Positions 45,518 to 56,500 of a stretch of DNA of 64,000 nucleotides are shown here, in pieces (within the stretch, counting starts at the first letter, position 1; every line of letters starts with the position of its first letter). Source of the DNA: Ophioceras dolichostomum (taxonomy: Eukaryota; Ascomycota; Sordariomycetes; Magnaporthales; Ophioceraceae). The notes beneath the pieces are model-generated. The model ran no database searches, had not been told where the DNA came from, and saw only the letters and a program-made list of their open reading frames with translations. Location: NCBI GenBank assembly GCA_003049485.1, contig PYST01000167.1, positions 18,892 to 82,891 of the forward strand, given 5' to 3'. The position numbers were made by a program, and so were the translations under genes.

Positions 45518-47659
45518 TCAGAAACCAACGCCAATGTAGGTTTTGTTGATGTCGTTACCGTCCGATATATTATCCTTCTTGATCGAGCTAGTCGCGATCT
45601 GCGTCTGCACGTGGACGCCGCCGTGAAGGGGCAGAGCCAGGGGCATGGGGGACGTAGCCCTGCTACCGCCGCGACTGCTGCTCGCGGAGGAAGGGCCGCC
45701 ACTACCCTTCTTCTTCTCTGCCGCCGACACGACCGAGGAGAGTTGGGGTTGGTCCTGCTGGGTCTGGCTGTGGCTGTGGCCCTGGGGTACAACAACAGCC
45801 TCACGGCGGCGGTCGTCAGACGACCAGACGCGCGTCTCGACGGCGGAGCCGGACGGAATGTTGTCCAGGAGGTCGTTCCCATTCCGGTTCCTCCGCGACT
45901 CCGACTCCGACTCTGACGACTTGAGCGGGGTCCGGCCCCGGCCGTGGCAGCGGCTGCAGGTCCGCTCGACGGTCACGGTCGGCGGCGTCGTGACGGTCTG
46001 CAGGGGCGTCATGTCTGAGGTTGGCGAGGTCTTGGAGGAGGCGCCGGAGGACTTGCGGTTGGAGAAGAGCTTGAGCGGGAACGGCGGCATCTTCATGGGC
46101 GGCAGGGACGCCATGGCTGTGCGGAAGAGGAATGGGGGGTTGCGGCGGGGGGCGCGAGCGATGATGTCGTCGTCGTCGTTGTTAGGGGCTGCATGGTGGT
46201 TGTAGGCCAGCAGCTGTGGATTGACTGGGCTTGTGGACGAGTTTGACAGGGTCGTTGCGGTGCCGATGTTGTTGATGTCGGGCAGCTGGTACTCTGGTGA
46301 CTTGTTCTTGCCCTTGGAGTCCATGGTTCTGGTGATACGAATCGTGGTTAGCTGATATGCTGCGGCTTGTTTCGCCCATGAGCATGGCGCAGGGCGGAGC
46401 AGCGGGATTGGATTGATTGCCGTTCCCGAAGAATGCACTTCCGTGGTTGTAGTAGTACCCGATGCCGACGTCGAGTTTCCCCAAGACTGGAGAGAGCCTG
46501 TGTTCTGCTGCCGTGGCTGGTCCGGATCGTACTCGCGGTTGAGGCCCTTGAACACCTTGCCCAGACCGACGAACAGCAGGTACTTGCGCCACGTGTTGAT
46601 GGCCTCCTTGCTCGTGCCGAAGAAGACGAAGATCGGGATGGCCGTGAGGACGGAGATGTAGTTGTGGTGGAGCTCGATGAAGTTCAAGTCGGCGTACGAG
46701 AAGCGCGGGATGAAGTTCCACATCTCCGGCGGGTCATGCAGCGCGCTGACGTCCCACGGCTTGGTCCACGGCACGGCCATGATGTTCAGGGCCATGAAGG
46801 TGAACTCGATGGGCGCGAACGGAACAAGGATGGACAGGGCCATGAGGTACAGCTTGCGCCTGGCGCGGTTGCCGCGTGCGGTTGCCGTGCTGTTGCTGGC
46901 GAGAGCGGCCCGCGTGGCCTTGTTGAGCTCTCGGAATCGTACGTAGGTCACTCCTGTAAGTGATGTCGAATATTATGTCAGTAAGTCTGATGAGATATGG
47001 AAGGGGGTCACAGAACAGGGAGGTAATTTGTTTCTGTCTTGATTCTTACCTGCAGCCCACACGGCCCCAAGTACAAAGATCGGCGTCGGGAGGACGAAGA
47101 AGACCAGATGGCCCCAATTGTTGTCTTGGAAGGTCTTACAGCCCTTGAGGGTGCCGATCGCGTAGCGGACGGACAGAGTGGGATAGGTCAGGGCCACCTG
47201 CAAGATGGGCACGGGGAAGATGATGAGGGCCTGGATGAGGTTCCGTCTGCGCTTCTCGGCGCTGGTCAAGGTCGTGGCCCGCATGAGGCCCAGCTGCATG
47301 GCGAGATGTCGCATGATGGCGAAGACACAAGCGGCGTAGATGGTCGACATAGGGAACAAGATGTAGTTCTGCAGGTCGCACCATCCGGTGCCGTCGAACC
47401 AGCTGGCGAAGTTGTCGTCACGCCAGATCAGTGAGTTGACGATGTAGATGAAGTTGATGATCATGACGTTGATGCAGAAGACTGAGGCGGCGAACTCGCC
47501 GTTCTTGGCGAGCAGTCTGAACGGAACCCAGCAGGCCACGATGGCCAGGAAGCCGAAGACGACACGGCAGATCAGCTCGGCCTGAATGGTCGGGTTGGTG
47601 AACTCCGTGGCTCCCATGGCACCCGGCGGAAGCACGTCCATCGCGGTATTTGATGCCAT
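45518..47659 (-). CDS. pre-1: STE3-type a-factor pheromone receptor (PRE-1-like GPCR)
   Basis: Two exons: 47050-47659 and 45518-46953, giving 681 residues. The 96-bp intron has a GTAAGA donor and CAG acceptor in phase 1, restoring VWAAGVTYVRFRELNKATRA across the junction. Class D GPCR features are visible: several hydrophobic helices in exon 1 (for example VVFGFLAIVACWVPFRLLAK and ASVFCINVMIINFIYIVNSL), then WRDDNFASWFDGTGWCDLQ and KGCKTFQDNNWGHLVFFVLP. Exon 2 adds LYLMALSILVPFAPIEFTFM, the long extracellular MAVPWTKPWDVSALHDPPEM and the last helix YISVLTAIPIFVFFGTSKEA. STE3/PRE-1 senses the lipopeptide a-factor and signals through Galpha and the mating MAP kinase cascade. The cytoplasmic tail of about 340 residues is Ser/Thr-rich and includes a CSRCHGRGRTP motif. 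An 18-kb gene-poor region lies on its 3' side. Confidence 0.95.
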
Positions 47660-48955
47660 CTTGGGAGCTCCTGCTGTGGGGGATAGCAAGGCAACTTGGC
47701 CTTTTCCTTATTTCTTTGCTTGGATGATGACCAGAAGAGAAGAGTATCGACGTGAGAAGATCAAGAAAGCGTTTGTTCGTGAAAGAAAGGTGTCTGAAAG
47801 GGCGAGTGGCCGAAGAGAACTGTGGGCTGGGTGGGAAGAGAAGGGAAGGCGAGGGAAGAACCAAGCCTGGATGTGATCTACCGGGTGTTGAGGGAGCAAT
47901 GTGTCTGGCAGTAGATTGCTCGTCTTTGTAGAAGCCCACATTGGGAAGAGCGAGAGGCGATATCCCATCCTCTTCCTGCCCGTGGTGGGGAAATCCATTG
48001 TGGCAGAGGGGCCCGAATAGACTGTTCGGGAGAGCTGGCGTATTCACAGAGGACTTCGTCAATAGGAAGGAAAGTACACTAGTAGTTGCAGAATAAGAAA
48101 TGGACGAATCTGGCTGCTTGCAGTCGTCACCTGAGGTGGGGTTGGTGAGAGGAGGGAGCATTCGCTGCTGCGTGGTCCTCCTTATTGAGTCTATCAGAGC
48201 CCCTATTCAGGCCAGAATTCGGAATAGTGGGGGATATAAAGAGCAGCAATGAACGGCCGCAGCAACTTCCTGTAAGCCGGAAAGCGGCCAGTGAGACAAA
48301 AAAGCAAGAAACCGTGGAGCAAAGAGCATATTTGGAATATCGAGATTCAGATGAGATCCAGCAGCCATCGCGGCCTGGACATGGGTGGCTTTGCATGCCC
48401 TTGGTGGTGAGACTGAGCTCTCCTGGCAGAGTCCAGTCGCGAGTGACGACTTCCCTTACTTGATAGAGCGATGTGACAAGATGTTTGCCATGACCACATA
48501 ATTATTTCTGGTTTTGAAGCCATATCCTACCTACCTATCCTTCATCAAGCAGGGTTTTTGTCGTAGCTTGTGAGGGTTCTTAAAGCGGACTGATGAGGTT
48601 GGTGATGGTTGACGACCCCTGCACTGATGATTGACAGCCCTCAATAGGCTTGGCATTGTGTGCACGGGCCATATCAGCAACCAGAAGTCACTGAAGATCC
48701 CCTGCTCAAGGGCCCGTGCATTCGCGTTTGTGCATAATCGTGCGCAATCTCATCTCCCGCTCGCGTCCCGTTCGATCGCGCTCCACCATCCCCCGACCGA
48801 CTGGCACGTTGAAGACAAGCTCAGGTCGCTCCCACGCCCCCTCAAAAAAATCCCCGTCGCAAAACGACTTACTATCAAGAAACTCTAACCGAAGCACAAA
48901 AAAACCCAATCGCACATTCAACGCTCAACGTCCAACCAATCAAAAACCACACAAG
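47660..48955. other. Divergent promoter region of pheromone receptor and mitochondrial SSB
   Basis: This 1.3-kb interval lies between two divergent genes. No ORF with coding character is present. The last 60 bases before 48956 are AC-rich, typical of fungal 5' leaders. Confidence 0.5.
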
Positions 48956-49857
48956 ATGTCTTCCTTCTTCGCTCGCCGTGCGGTCTCCGCCGCCGCCGCC
49001 GCCGCCGCCTCTCCCTCGCGCGTCCCCCTCCTCCGTTCGTCGTTCAGCACGACAGCTTCCCGCCCCGTGGCGCGCATCAGCATCATCGGCCACCTGGCCG
49101 ACACGCCCGAGCTGCAGGCCACCAGCACGGGCCGCGAGATCATCAAGTACGCCGTCGCCAGCAACAGCGGGCCCAAGGACAACCGCCAGACGAGCTGGTT
49201 CCGCGTCACGAGCTTCGAGGGCGAGGGGCCGCGCAGGGACTTTTTGCAGAGCCTGCCTAAGGGGTGAGTAGATACACACCACACACACCACACACACACA
49301 CGAGAAGATGAGAAGAGACTGCGAGGGACCTTTTTCGTTGCGACGGTCTCTCCCTCTCTTTTGTCCCCCTCTTTTTTCTCTGCGCCTTGTCTCTTTGGCT
49401 GTGGTCGGTCGGCCGCTGTGGTTGCCGATGCAAGGGATGTCCAGAATGTTGGGGGTGGGGTCTGGAGCTGTTTGCTGGTGGCGCATGTCCACCTGCCTAC
49501 CTACTCATATAGTCCTTTTGGTCTCTTCCCGCATGGAATCATGAGCCTCTCAGAGGGCTGCGTGCTGTGCTGTGCTGTGCTATGCTGACCTACGGTGCTA
49601 ACACTTTGCTCCCTTCCTCCACTGCAGCTCGATGGTCTTCGTCGAGGGTGACGCCACCATGAGCACCTACCAGGACGCCGAGGGCAAGACCAGGACCTCC
49701 CTGAACGTCGTTCAGCGTATGTTTTTGATTCGATCCAATCTTCCTCGCCTGCCTCCTCTCTGCCACACCAGCCATGCTAATGCGCGTCGCCATAAAAGGG
49801 AACATCGAGGTCCTCAAGCGGCCCCAGACTGAGCCAGTCGCCCACCAAGAAGAGTAG
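48956..49857 (+). CDS. RIM1: Mitochondrial single-stranded DNA-binding protein
   Basis: Three exons: 48956-49263, 49628-49716 and 49799-49857, giving 151 residues. Donors are GTGAGT and GTATGT, acceptors are GCAG and AAAG, and the phases agree. The N-terminus is a clear mitochondrial presequence (FFARRAVSAAAAAAASPSR, then RSSFSTTAS). The OB-fold that follows has RISIIGHLADTPELQATSTG, EIIKYAVASNSG, QTSWFRVTSFEG and GSMVFVEGDATMSTYQDAEG, matching Rim1/mtSSB. It coats single-stranded mtDNA during replication. The first intron (364 bp) is long for this window and begins with a CA-rich stretch. A later TTGCAG acceptor at about 49988 could serve an alternative 3' splice but offers no better C-terminus. 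Confidence 0.93.
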
Positions 49858-50357
49858 AGCCTTTCTCTTCTTTCTCGGGGCCGAGTTGGGCGAAGCCACC
49901 CGCTGGTTTTCTGGATAGGAAGGAGCTAGCCTCTGGCTTCCGGGGGCTCTCCTTTCTCGTGTAATGATTTCTTTTCTCTCCCTTGCAGCGTTGGACCACT
50001 CCCCCCTCTCTCGACTATGACAACATAGCCTATCTTCCCTTTGTCCAAAGAAACTTTCGCGGTGAGGAACTTTGTGTGTATGAGCGAAATAGGTCCGGCT
50101 TTGGCGTGTCTGGACTGTACCTCTCTGTGCATCCCCATCTTTGATACCATAAGAGGAATATAATGGAGGCTGTATATCTCCCCAGACTCGCACTATCGCA
50201 TGTGATGACCACTAATCTTTGTGTTCGAGGATCTCCGTGTACATAGGTTCGAATCTATAATGATGCTATTTGAACATGAAACGCTTCTATCCAGTGTAGA
50301 TCTATAGATGTAAGCGATTTCTGAAAGGCTATGCGCGTGGCAGTAGTTGATTGTGAT
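49858..50357. other. Convergent intergenic region
   Basis: This is the 3' flank of mtSSB (+) and glutathione synthetase (-). A GGTTCGAATC block at 50246 looks like a tRNA B box but has no partner A box or cloverleaf. No gene is seen. Confidence 0.5.
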
Positions 50358-52188
50358 CTAGACAAGATTGCACGAGTCCATGCAGCCGTATCCAGCTGCG
50401 ACTCCGCCCTCCTCGCTCTGGTCACCCTTCGTTCGAAGCAGATAGCCGGCGTTCTCGTTGCGGAGAATATGCCCGGTCTCGTTGTTCCACAGGCAGGTGC
50501 CGAAGTTACCCAGCTCGCAGATGACGCCGCCTTTCTCGAGGTTGCCGTTCCGCAGAATCACGTTTGTGACCGGCGGCGGCGTGATGAGCTCCATCAGGAT
50601 GTACGACTTCCAGTGCGACTTGTCCGGCAGCGAAGCCAGGAACGGCGGGATGTTGGACTTGTAGTGGTTGTTCCCGCCGCCTTCCCGCTGCGGCTTGAGC
50701 ACGTGTTTCTTGCACAGTTCCGGGTCAAGGGCCAGCCGCCGGCCCTCCGCCCCGGCCTCGGTGTCGTCCAGCGGGTAGATGTTTGCGAACGTGCTCCAGA
50801 GTTTCTGCCATGTGGCAGTGTCCTCGGGGATGAAGCGGCTCAGCTTCAATGGCGACGGCGATGTCGTGGGCGTGGCGAGCACTTGCTGCACCTTCTTGCA
50901 GCCCGCCAGCTGGGTCAGCACGGTTGGGCACTTGATGGCGTTAGATCGCTCTATCTGGAACCTGGCCTCCCACACGGAGTCGTCCGGGTAGTCGGAGGGG
51001 CCATAGCCACTGCGCATGTATACAACCGCGATCTCGTAGACCTTGGAGGGGTTGCTGGGTAGGCGGTAGAGCAGCGGTCGTCGAGACGTTTCGGCGACGC
51101 TCGTGTGCGCTAGGACTTGGGATATGGGTAAGCGAAATACAGCGATGGTGGCAGCATTACTGCTACTGTCACCGTGCTGGAGTTCGTATTCGAGGTGGCG
51201 TTGATCGAAGACGTTTCTCTCGCCGTCCTGCACGAGGAAGATCACGCAGCGGTCATGGCCTTGCTCCGATACGGCAGAGTATGCATCGAAGGCCGCACGG
51301 ATGCCGGCCGCAAGGCCCTGGGTGCTCCCATTTTCGGGAAGGTCAAAGCTGCTTGGAGGCCGCGAGTCTTCGAGCAAGGGATACTCCGTTGAGGCGAGGT
51401 ATCTGATGGGAGATAATATGTAAGAGGGTGTGGGACCCTAGAAGATTCGCAGGAAGGCTCGCCTTGGCAATATCCTGTGCAGATATCCTGAGACTTACTG
51501 GTGAAGTAATGAGGTTTTGGCCGATAGCCCCCCAAAGGAGGAAGCAATAGTGTTGAATTCAACCTGCTTGACTTGTGCCAAGGCGCCTGAGACTGTTGTG
51601 TCCTGGTGGACCATATAGTCCGATCTGAAGAGTCCAAGGGAGAGATGCTATGGCGCGATCATCGCCGTCGGTTAGTTAGACCCGCCACGTTTCTTGTTAG
51701 AGTCAACTAGGGCTTGCTCTCACTTGGACATAGCCCTCTTTCTTCACCCTAGAGTGCACCTCCCAGAGTTTGGCAATAAAGTCATCGCCACCGACGACCC
51801 TTGTGGTGAAAGAAAGTGAAATGAAGGTTATCGCTATTAGTGATTGGCGATAGAAGGTGAGATCAGTGGCCGGCGAAGTGGACGGTACTCACTCGTTCAC
51901 GATGTGACTGAGGAACTCCTCATCCTGACTGATCTTGGCATAGAGCTCGTTGTACGGCTGCTGCGCAACTTGGGCTTGCTCAAAGCAGTTCCGGGGAAAC
52001 GGGCTCGGGAAGAGAGTGACCGGTGCAGTGGTGGCCAAGACACCGGCCGGATCGGCATCCGAGGCGACAATGGTTGGCGGGGGCCGAATAGCGAGGCCGT
52101 GCGCGATCGTCCAGTCCTTGATGGTCCCGATCAGTCTTTCAGCCTCGGCATCGCCAATGATTGGAGGATAGGCATGGCGTCCTGCCAT
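50358..52188 (-). CDS. GSH2: Glutathione synthetase (eukaryotic type)
   Basis: Four exons: 51893-52188, 51724-51799, 51499-51647 and 50358-51402, giving 521 residues. All introns have GT..AG ends (donors GTGAGT, GTGAGA and GTAAGT) with consistent phases. The joined protein shows FPRNCFEQAQVAQQPYNELY, then FRSDYMVHQDT, KQVEFNTIASSFGGLSAKTS, RSGYGPSDYPDDSVWEARF, CPTVLTQLAGCKKVQQVL and the glycine-rich C-terminus EEGGVAAGYGCMDSCNLV, all typical of eukaryotic glutathione synthetase. It joins gamma-glutamylcysteine and glycine with ATP as a homodimeric ATP-grasp enzyme, the last step of glutathione synthesis. It is divergently placed from the SNF2 gene. Confidence 0.95.
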
Positions 52189-53564
52189 CTTGCTCTAGTG
52201 GCCCGGGCTTTGCTGAAGGCTAGGGTTGAATTGGTGTAACAGGCTCGTGTTGTTTCCTACTTCCGCCCGCGGGGTTCTGGATGAGGACTGCATTACGGCA
52301 ATTATTAATCAATTAATCTACTATAAAGAGCACGTAGCAGGCAACGTTTGGCCTTGAGGAATGGGGTTTGCGGGGCCCCTGCTCCGCAAGGGGACAACTA
52401 AGGTACCTATTTTACCTCTGGCGGCTGCAAGCTGTAACTCGGGTTACAAGTGGTTATAATTCACGCTTGCCAGCAACTTCTGGCGGCTACTGGGTGAGGC
52501 CGAATTCAACCCCACTCCGGCTGCCGAAAAACGGAAGGTCCGGGGACGGCGATGGATCATCCCAGGCTCAAAAGGGCTTCCTGGGGCCACAATTTGGAAC
52601 GATGGCCCCACAGGACCTTTCTTATCGCTCCTGTTCCCCCTCTTATCGCTCGAGCAGGCTGCTCCGGAAACCACCCAGCCTGAGCCACGTGAACACACGG
52701 ATCCAACGCGTGTTTGCCTCGCGATCGAAACTGGCGCTTGTCTCGTCCCGCTCAGCCTTCCGCTCTCCGATCCCCTCTGTCCCGTCCAAGCATAAACAGA
52801 CCCCACCCTCTGTGTTGAGCACTGCAATTAGAGTCACCTACGCCGTCTGGCCTGGAGAATTCATCACATCGCGGCAAGTGCGCCTGGTCTACCCCAAGCA
52901 CAAGAAGCCAGACTACCGTGACTCGTGCGTGCATCTTGACCCTCCATTCACTTCATCATTTTCCTGTACGGTCTACCTCACATGACACGCTTTGCCTAAC
53001 TCTGTTCTCCAGGCACCGGAAGCCGCTTCCGCTTCCCGACTCACTGCCTCATTCGCAGGCGTCGCCGTGGAAACCTTTTCGATTTGCTCGCAGGTGTCTG
53101 TACTGATTCACAGCTCCTCGATGGGTCCCGGTACGGCAAGCAGCTGTTCTGTTCTTCACGTCTTTCTCCGTGTTTTTCACTCGATGCCTCGGACGGGGTA
53201 GCTGCTTCGTCCTGTGGTCGTCGTCGCCAAGAGTGTTCAATGGCTCGCCGCTTTCCTCACATCTCCTTCCCGTCCTCCGCAAAGTGCTATCCGAGTGAAT
53301 GGGAGCATCCACGAATCAGGCGGATGCCTAAACTTGCCCTTTTGCCCCCAGGAATTCTCCGTTCTTTTCTGTCATTTTCTCTTCTGCAATCTCTCTTCCT
53401 GCATCTCTGTCGGCCTTCGAAAACGAAGTCGAACTGGCTTTGGCGTGGGACGGTCATCAACTCTCTGCGATCGCACCTTTCTATCTGAACTCGCCCATCG
53501 CAAGTGACTAGCTGACCATATTATAGGCAGTTGATGCCCTCCTCCTCGGGACCCATTCTTCACG
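52189..53564. other. Divergent promoter region of GSH2 and the SNF2 ATPase
   Basis: This 1.4-kb interval has no recognised gene. Just before the SNF2 start, a GCTGAC branch-like motif at about 53511 and TATAG/GCAG at 53521-53529 look like the 3' end of a 5'-UTR intron. A 205-codon ORF (52368-52985) has no recognisable family. Confidence 0.5.
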
Positions 53565-56500
53565 ATGGCTGATGATCCCTGGGATTGGGACACGGCCCGA
53601 GTGATCCAGGAGCTCTGCTCCGAGCAGCGCTCCTGGAAAACCAGGGTGCTGCCGCACAAGAGACCGGACCCCCAAGAATTGGGCGCTAAGATCACAGAAC
53701 TAGATCTTGATGGCCAATCCCTTCTGTGGTTCCCATATACCTCCTCCATGGAGGTTCTGTTCGAGAACTTGGGAATTAAAAAAATTCCTCATAAGATCTT
53801 CCTCGGCGACGCAATCAAGGCGCTACAGGACCGCAGCGCCGGGTTTCAGCTGGCGACCGAAGCATCACCGGAGCCAACACAGGATGTTGCCATGAGCGGA
53901 ACTCCGGATGTGCCCACGCCAGTGTCCGCGCCTACTCCGGTAGACCCCGCTCTGGTAGATTCCGCTCTGGCTCTTCCTGCTCCGGCTGATCCAACCCCGA
54001 CTGACAATGCCCCGGCGAGCCCTACACGCGCCGTGGAAGAAGAGCACCCCCCGAAGAAGAGGAGGCTGGCCCCGACGCTCATTTCAGATGTGCCTGTGCA
54101 TGCCCAACCAGTCGTGTTTGAGACGATGGCCGACACCGTGACTGTTGTGCCTGCAACGGCTCACGTGAAGTTAGCCGCCTCAAAGCCATCCGGCATTGTG
54201 CGGTACTACGGAGACGAGCTACATGATTTCGATTCAAGAGCCTCCGATGACGACACTTCGGGTGGAGAGTTCAGCTTTTCGGCCGGCAGATCAGACCAAG
54301 TTGCGCCAGGCTATCGGATCTGGCTCGGTCGGCGAATGACGAGGCACCTCCGACCGTTCCATCAGCGAAACCGTCCCCGTCTAACCAAACTGGCCGCCGT
54401 CAAGGCCCTAGAGACAGACGACGAATTTGACGAAGTCATCTCATTGTCTGGCGATTACGATGAGGAGGATGACTATGACGACGAAACTCGGGCGGAGATC
54501 GACAAAGAACTGGAAGAGCGGCGACTTCTCGAGGAACAGCAGGCCAAGGCTGCGGAGGCGAAGGCCTTCACGCAGGAGGACCGAAAGCGAGTTGTGGAAT
54601 CTGTCATCTCCGAGCTCGAGGAAGAGTGGCGCCAGTCAAAGCTGCCCAAGCTCGAAGCGACGGCGAACAAGGTCTGGAACAGCGCCAGGCGCAACAAAAA
54701 CCGCACTGCTGAGATCGAGAGTGCGAGGAGGACAGCCGACCATCTGGACTCCCGTCTGAATGACTGGTGCAAGCGGATTTGGGAAGATCCGACCCAAACC
54801 GAGTCAGACATCAGGGGCCTCGGGGCCGCCCTAGAATGCACTGTCTTCGACAAGGCATCTAGTCAATGGAAGATAGGCTTGCTTGCGAGCCCATTGGAAC
54901 CGAAGAAACTCCAGCCGTCGTCTACTAGGCTGCAGCGACCGAAGCCACCCAAGGTCCGAAAAGTTGTGGAAAACGACAGTGACGTGGATGTCTTGACCAG
55001 CGACTCGGAGGACGATGGGCTTGCGAGCTTTGTTGTTAACGACGAAGAAGATGCCGAGTTGGCCCCTGGCCAGGCCGCACATTTGTTGGCTAGCACAGAC
55101 GCGAATGGATACAGTAGTGAGAACGGCAGCGCTGTGAGACAGCCAGACGTCGACGACGCCAACAACACCATGGCCATGGACCTGGATGGGACGGTTATGA
55201 CTCCGGATGGCCCCGAAGCTCACGCTAAGGATAGCCATGGGGACCGCATGGCGGTGAACGACCCTGGCGTGAAAGCCGAACCGGAGCTGGAGGAGGCGCC
55301 GGACAACGGACTCGAACCGCCCACCACTCCAGCCAGGCCAACCGGAATGACACCGGACGTCATCGACCTGACTGGCATAGAAGATTCTCCAGCTTTGATT
55401 GGAGGCTCGGCACTGATCGCACATACCGCACCCGAGACGCCAACTCGCGCCACCTCGTCCGTCGTGGGCTTCCCAAAGAGCAGTCCCAAGGCGATTGCCT
55501 CAATGGGGGGTGAATATTGGCGCGACCACGAGCGCCCGAAGGAGCTTGTCATAACTTTCTTCTACGAGCTAAATTATGCCCTTCGCCAGGCAATCCTAGA
55601 CGCGGTTGAAGAAATGAATCCTGATGAGCTCTGGGAGCTAGCAGTGCTTCCATGCTGCGTGGGGCCAGATGGCGATGGCGTTGTTAGCGGATGCGTTATC
55701 AATGTCCGGGCGGCAATCGCATTGTCGCGATTGTTCGACGTCTATAATCTGCTCAAGCTAAAGGTGGCTAGGTGCATTGGCGCTCATCTCAAGTCGAAGT
55801 TGGTGAAGCGCATCAAAGCGAGACGTGGCAAGTTTGAGGGCTACTGCATCTTCATGCGCAGTCTCCGAGGCTACTTCCCTAAGATGGAAGTCTCCTCGGC
55901 GGAAGCTACCACACCAGCGCAGAACGCGGCCTCGCAGGCCTCACAGCCCTCACAAGTTGACGTCGAACCCGACCCGCCCGCCGCTCAGGACTCGGCAGAT
56001 GATTCTGACGGCCTCGTGATTTTGTCGGCCAAAAAGAAACGACGGAAGCGCGATGAGCAGGCGAAGAATCTCCGGAAGACCGACCGGCTTAGGCTGGAGG
56101 AGCTGGAGGAGCGGAGGGCCAAGCTACACCAGCAGCTTGCCCTCTCCGGCGCCGTGTCTGGTGTAACACGACTCATCATCAACGAGGCCAAAGAGGAGTC
56201 GCAGGGGTTCATCTACGTGACGGAGCGGATCGCGCCTTACATCAAGGACCACCAGATCCAGGGTGTGCGCTTCATGTGGAATCAGGTAGTCAACGACTCG
56301 AAGACCACCCAGGGCTGCCTACTCGCACATAGCATGGGCCTGGGGAAAACCATGCAGGTGATCTGCCTCCTAGTGGCCATTGCGGAGGCCTCAAAGTCCG
56401 AGTATGTCACCGTATCCTCACAGATCCCAGAAGAGCTGCGGGAGTCCAAGACCCTCGTCCTGTGCCCCGCCGGCCTGGTGCGCAACTGGTGCGACGAGCT

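Noticed and set aside
50241..50260. tRNA-like B-box sequence GGTTCGAATC
   Set aside because: No matching A box, acceptor stem or cloverleaf could be folded around it.
52368..52985. 205-codon ORF between GSH2 and the SNF2 gene
   Set aside because: It has no domain, Ser/Arg-rich random composition and lies in the presumed promoter and leader region.
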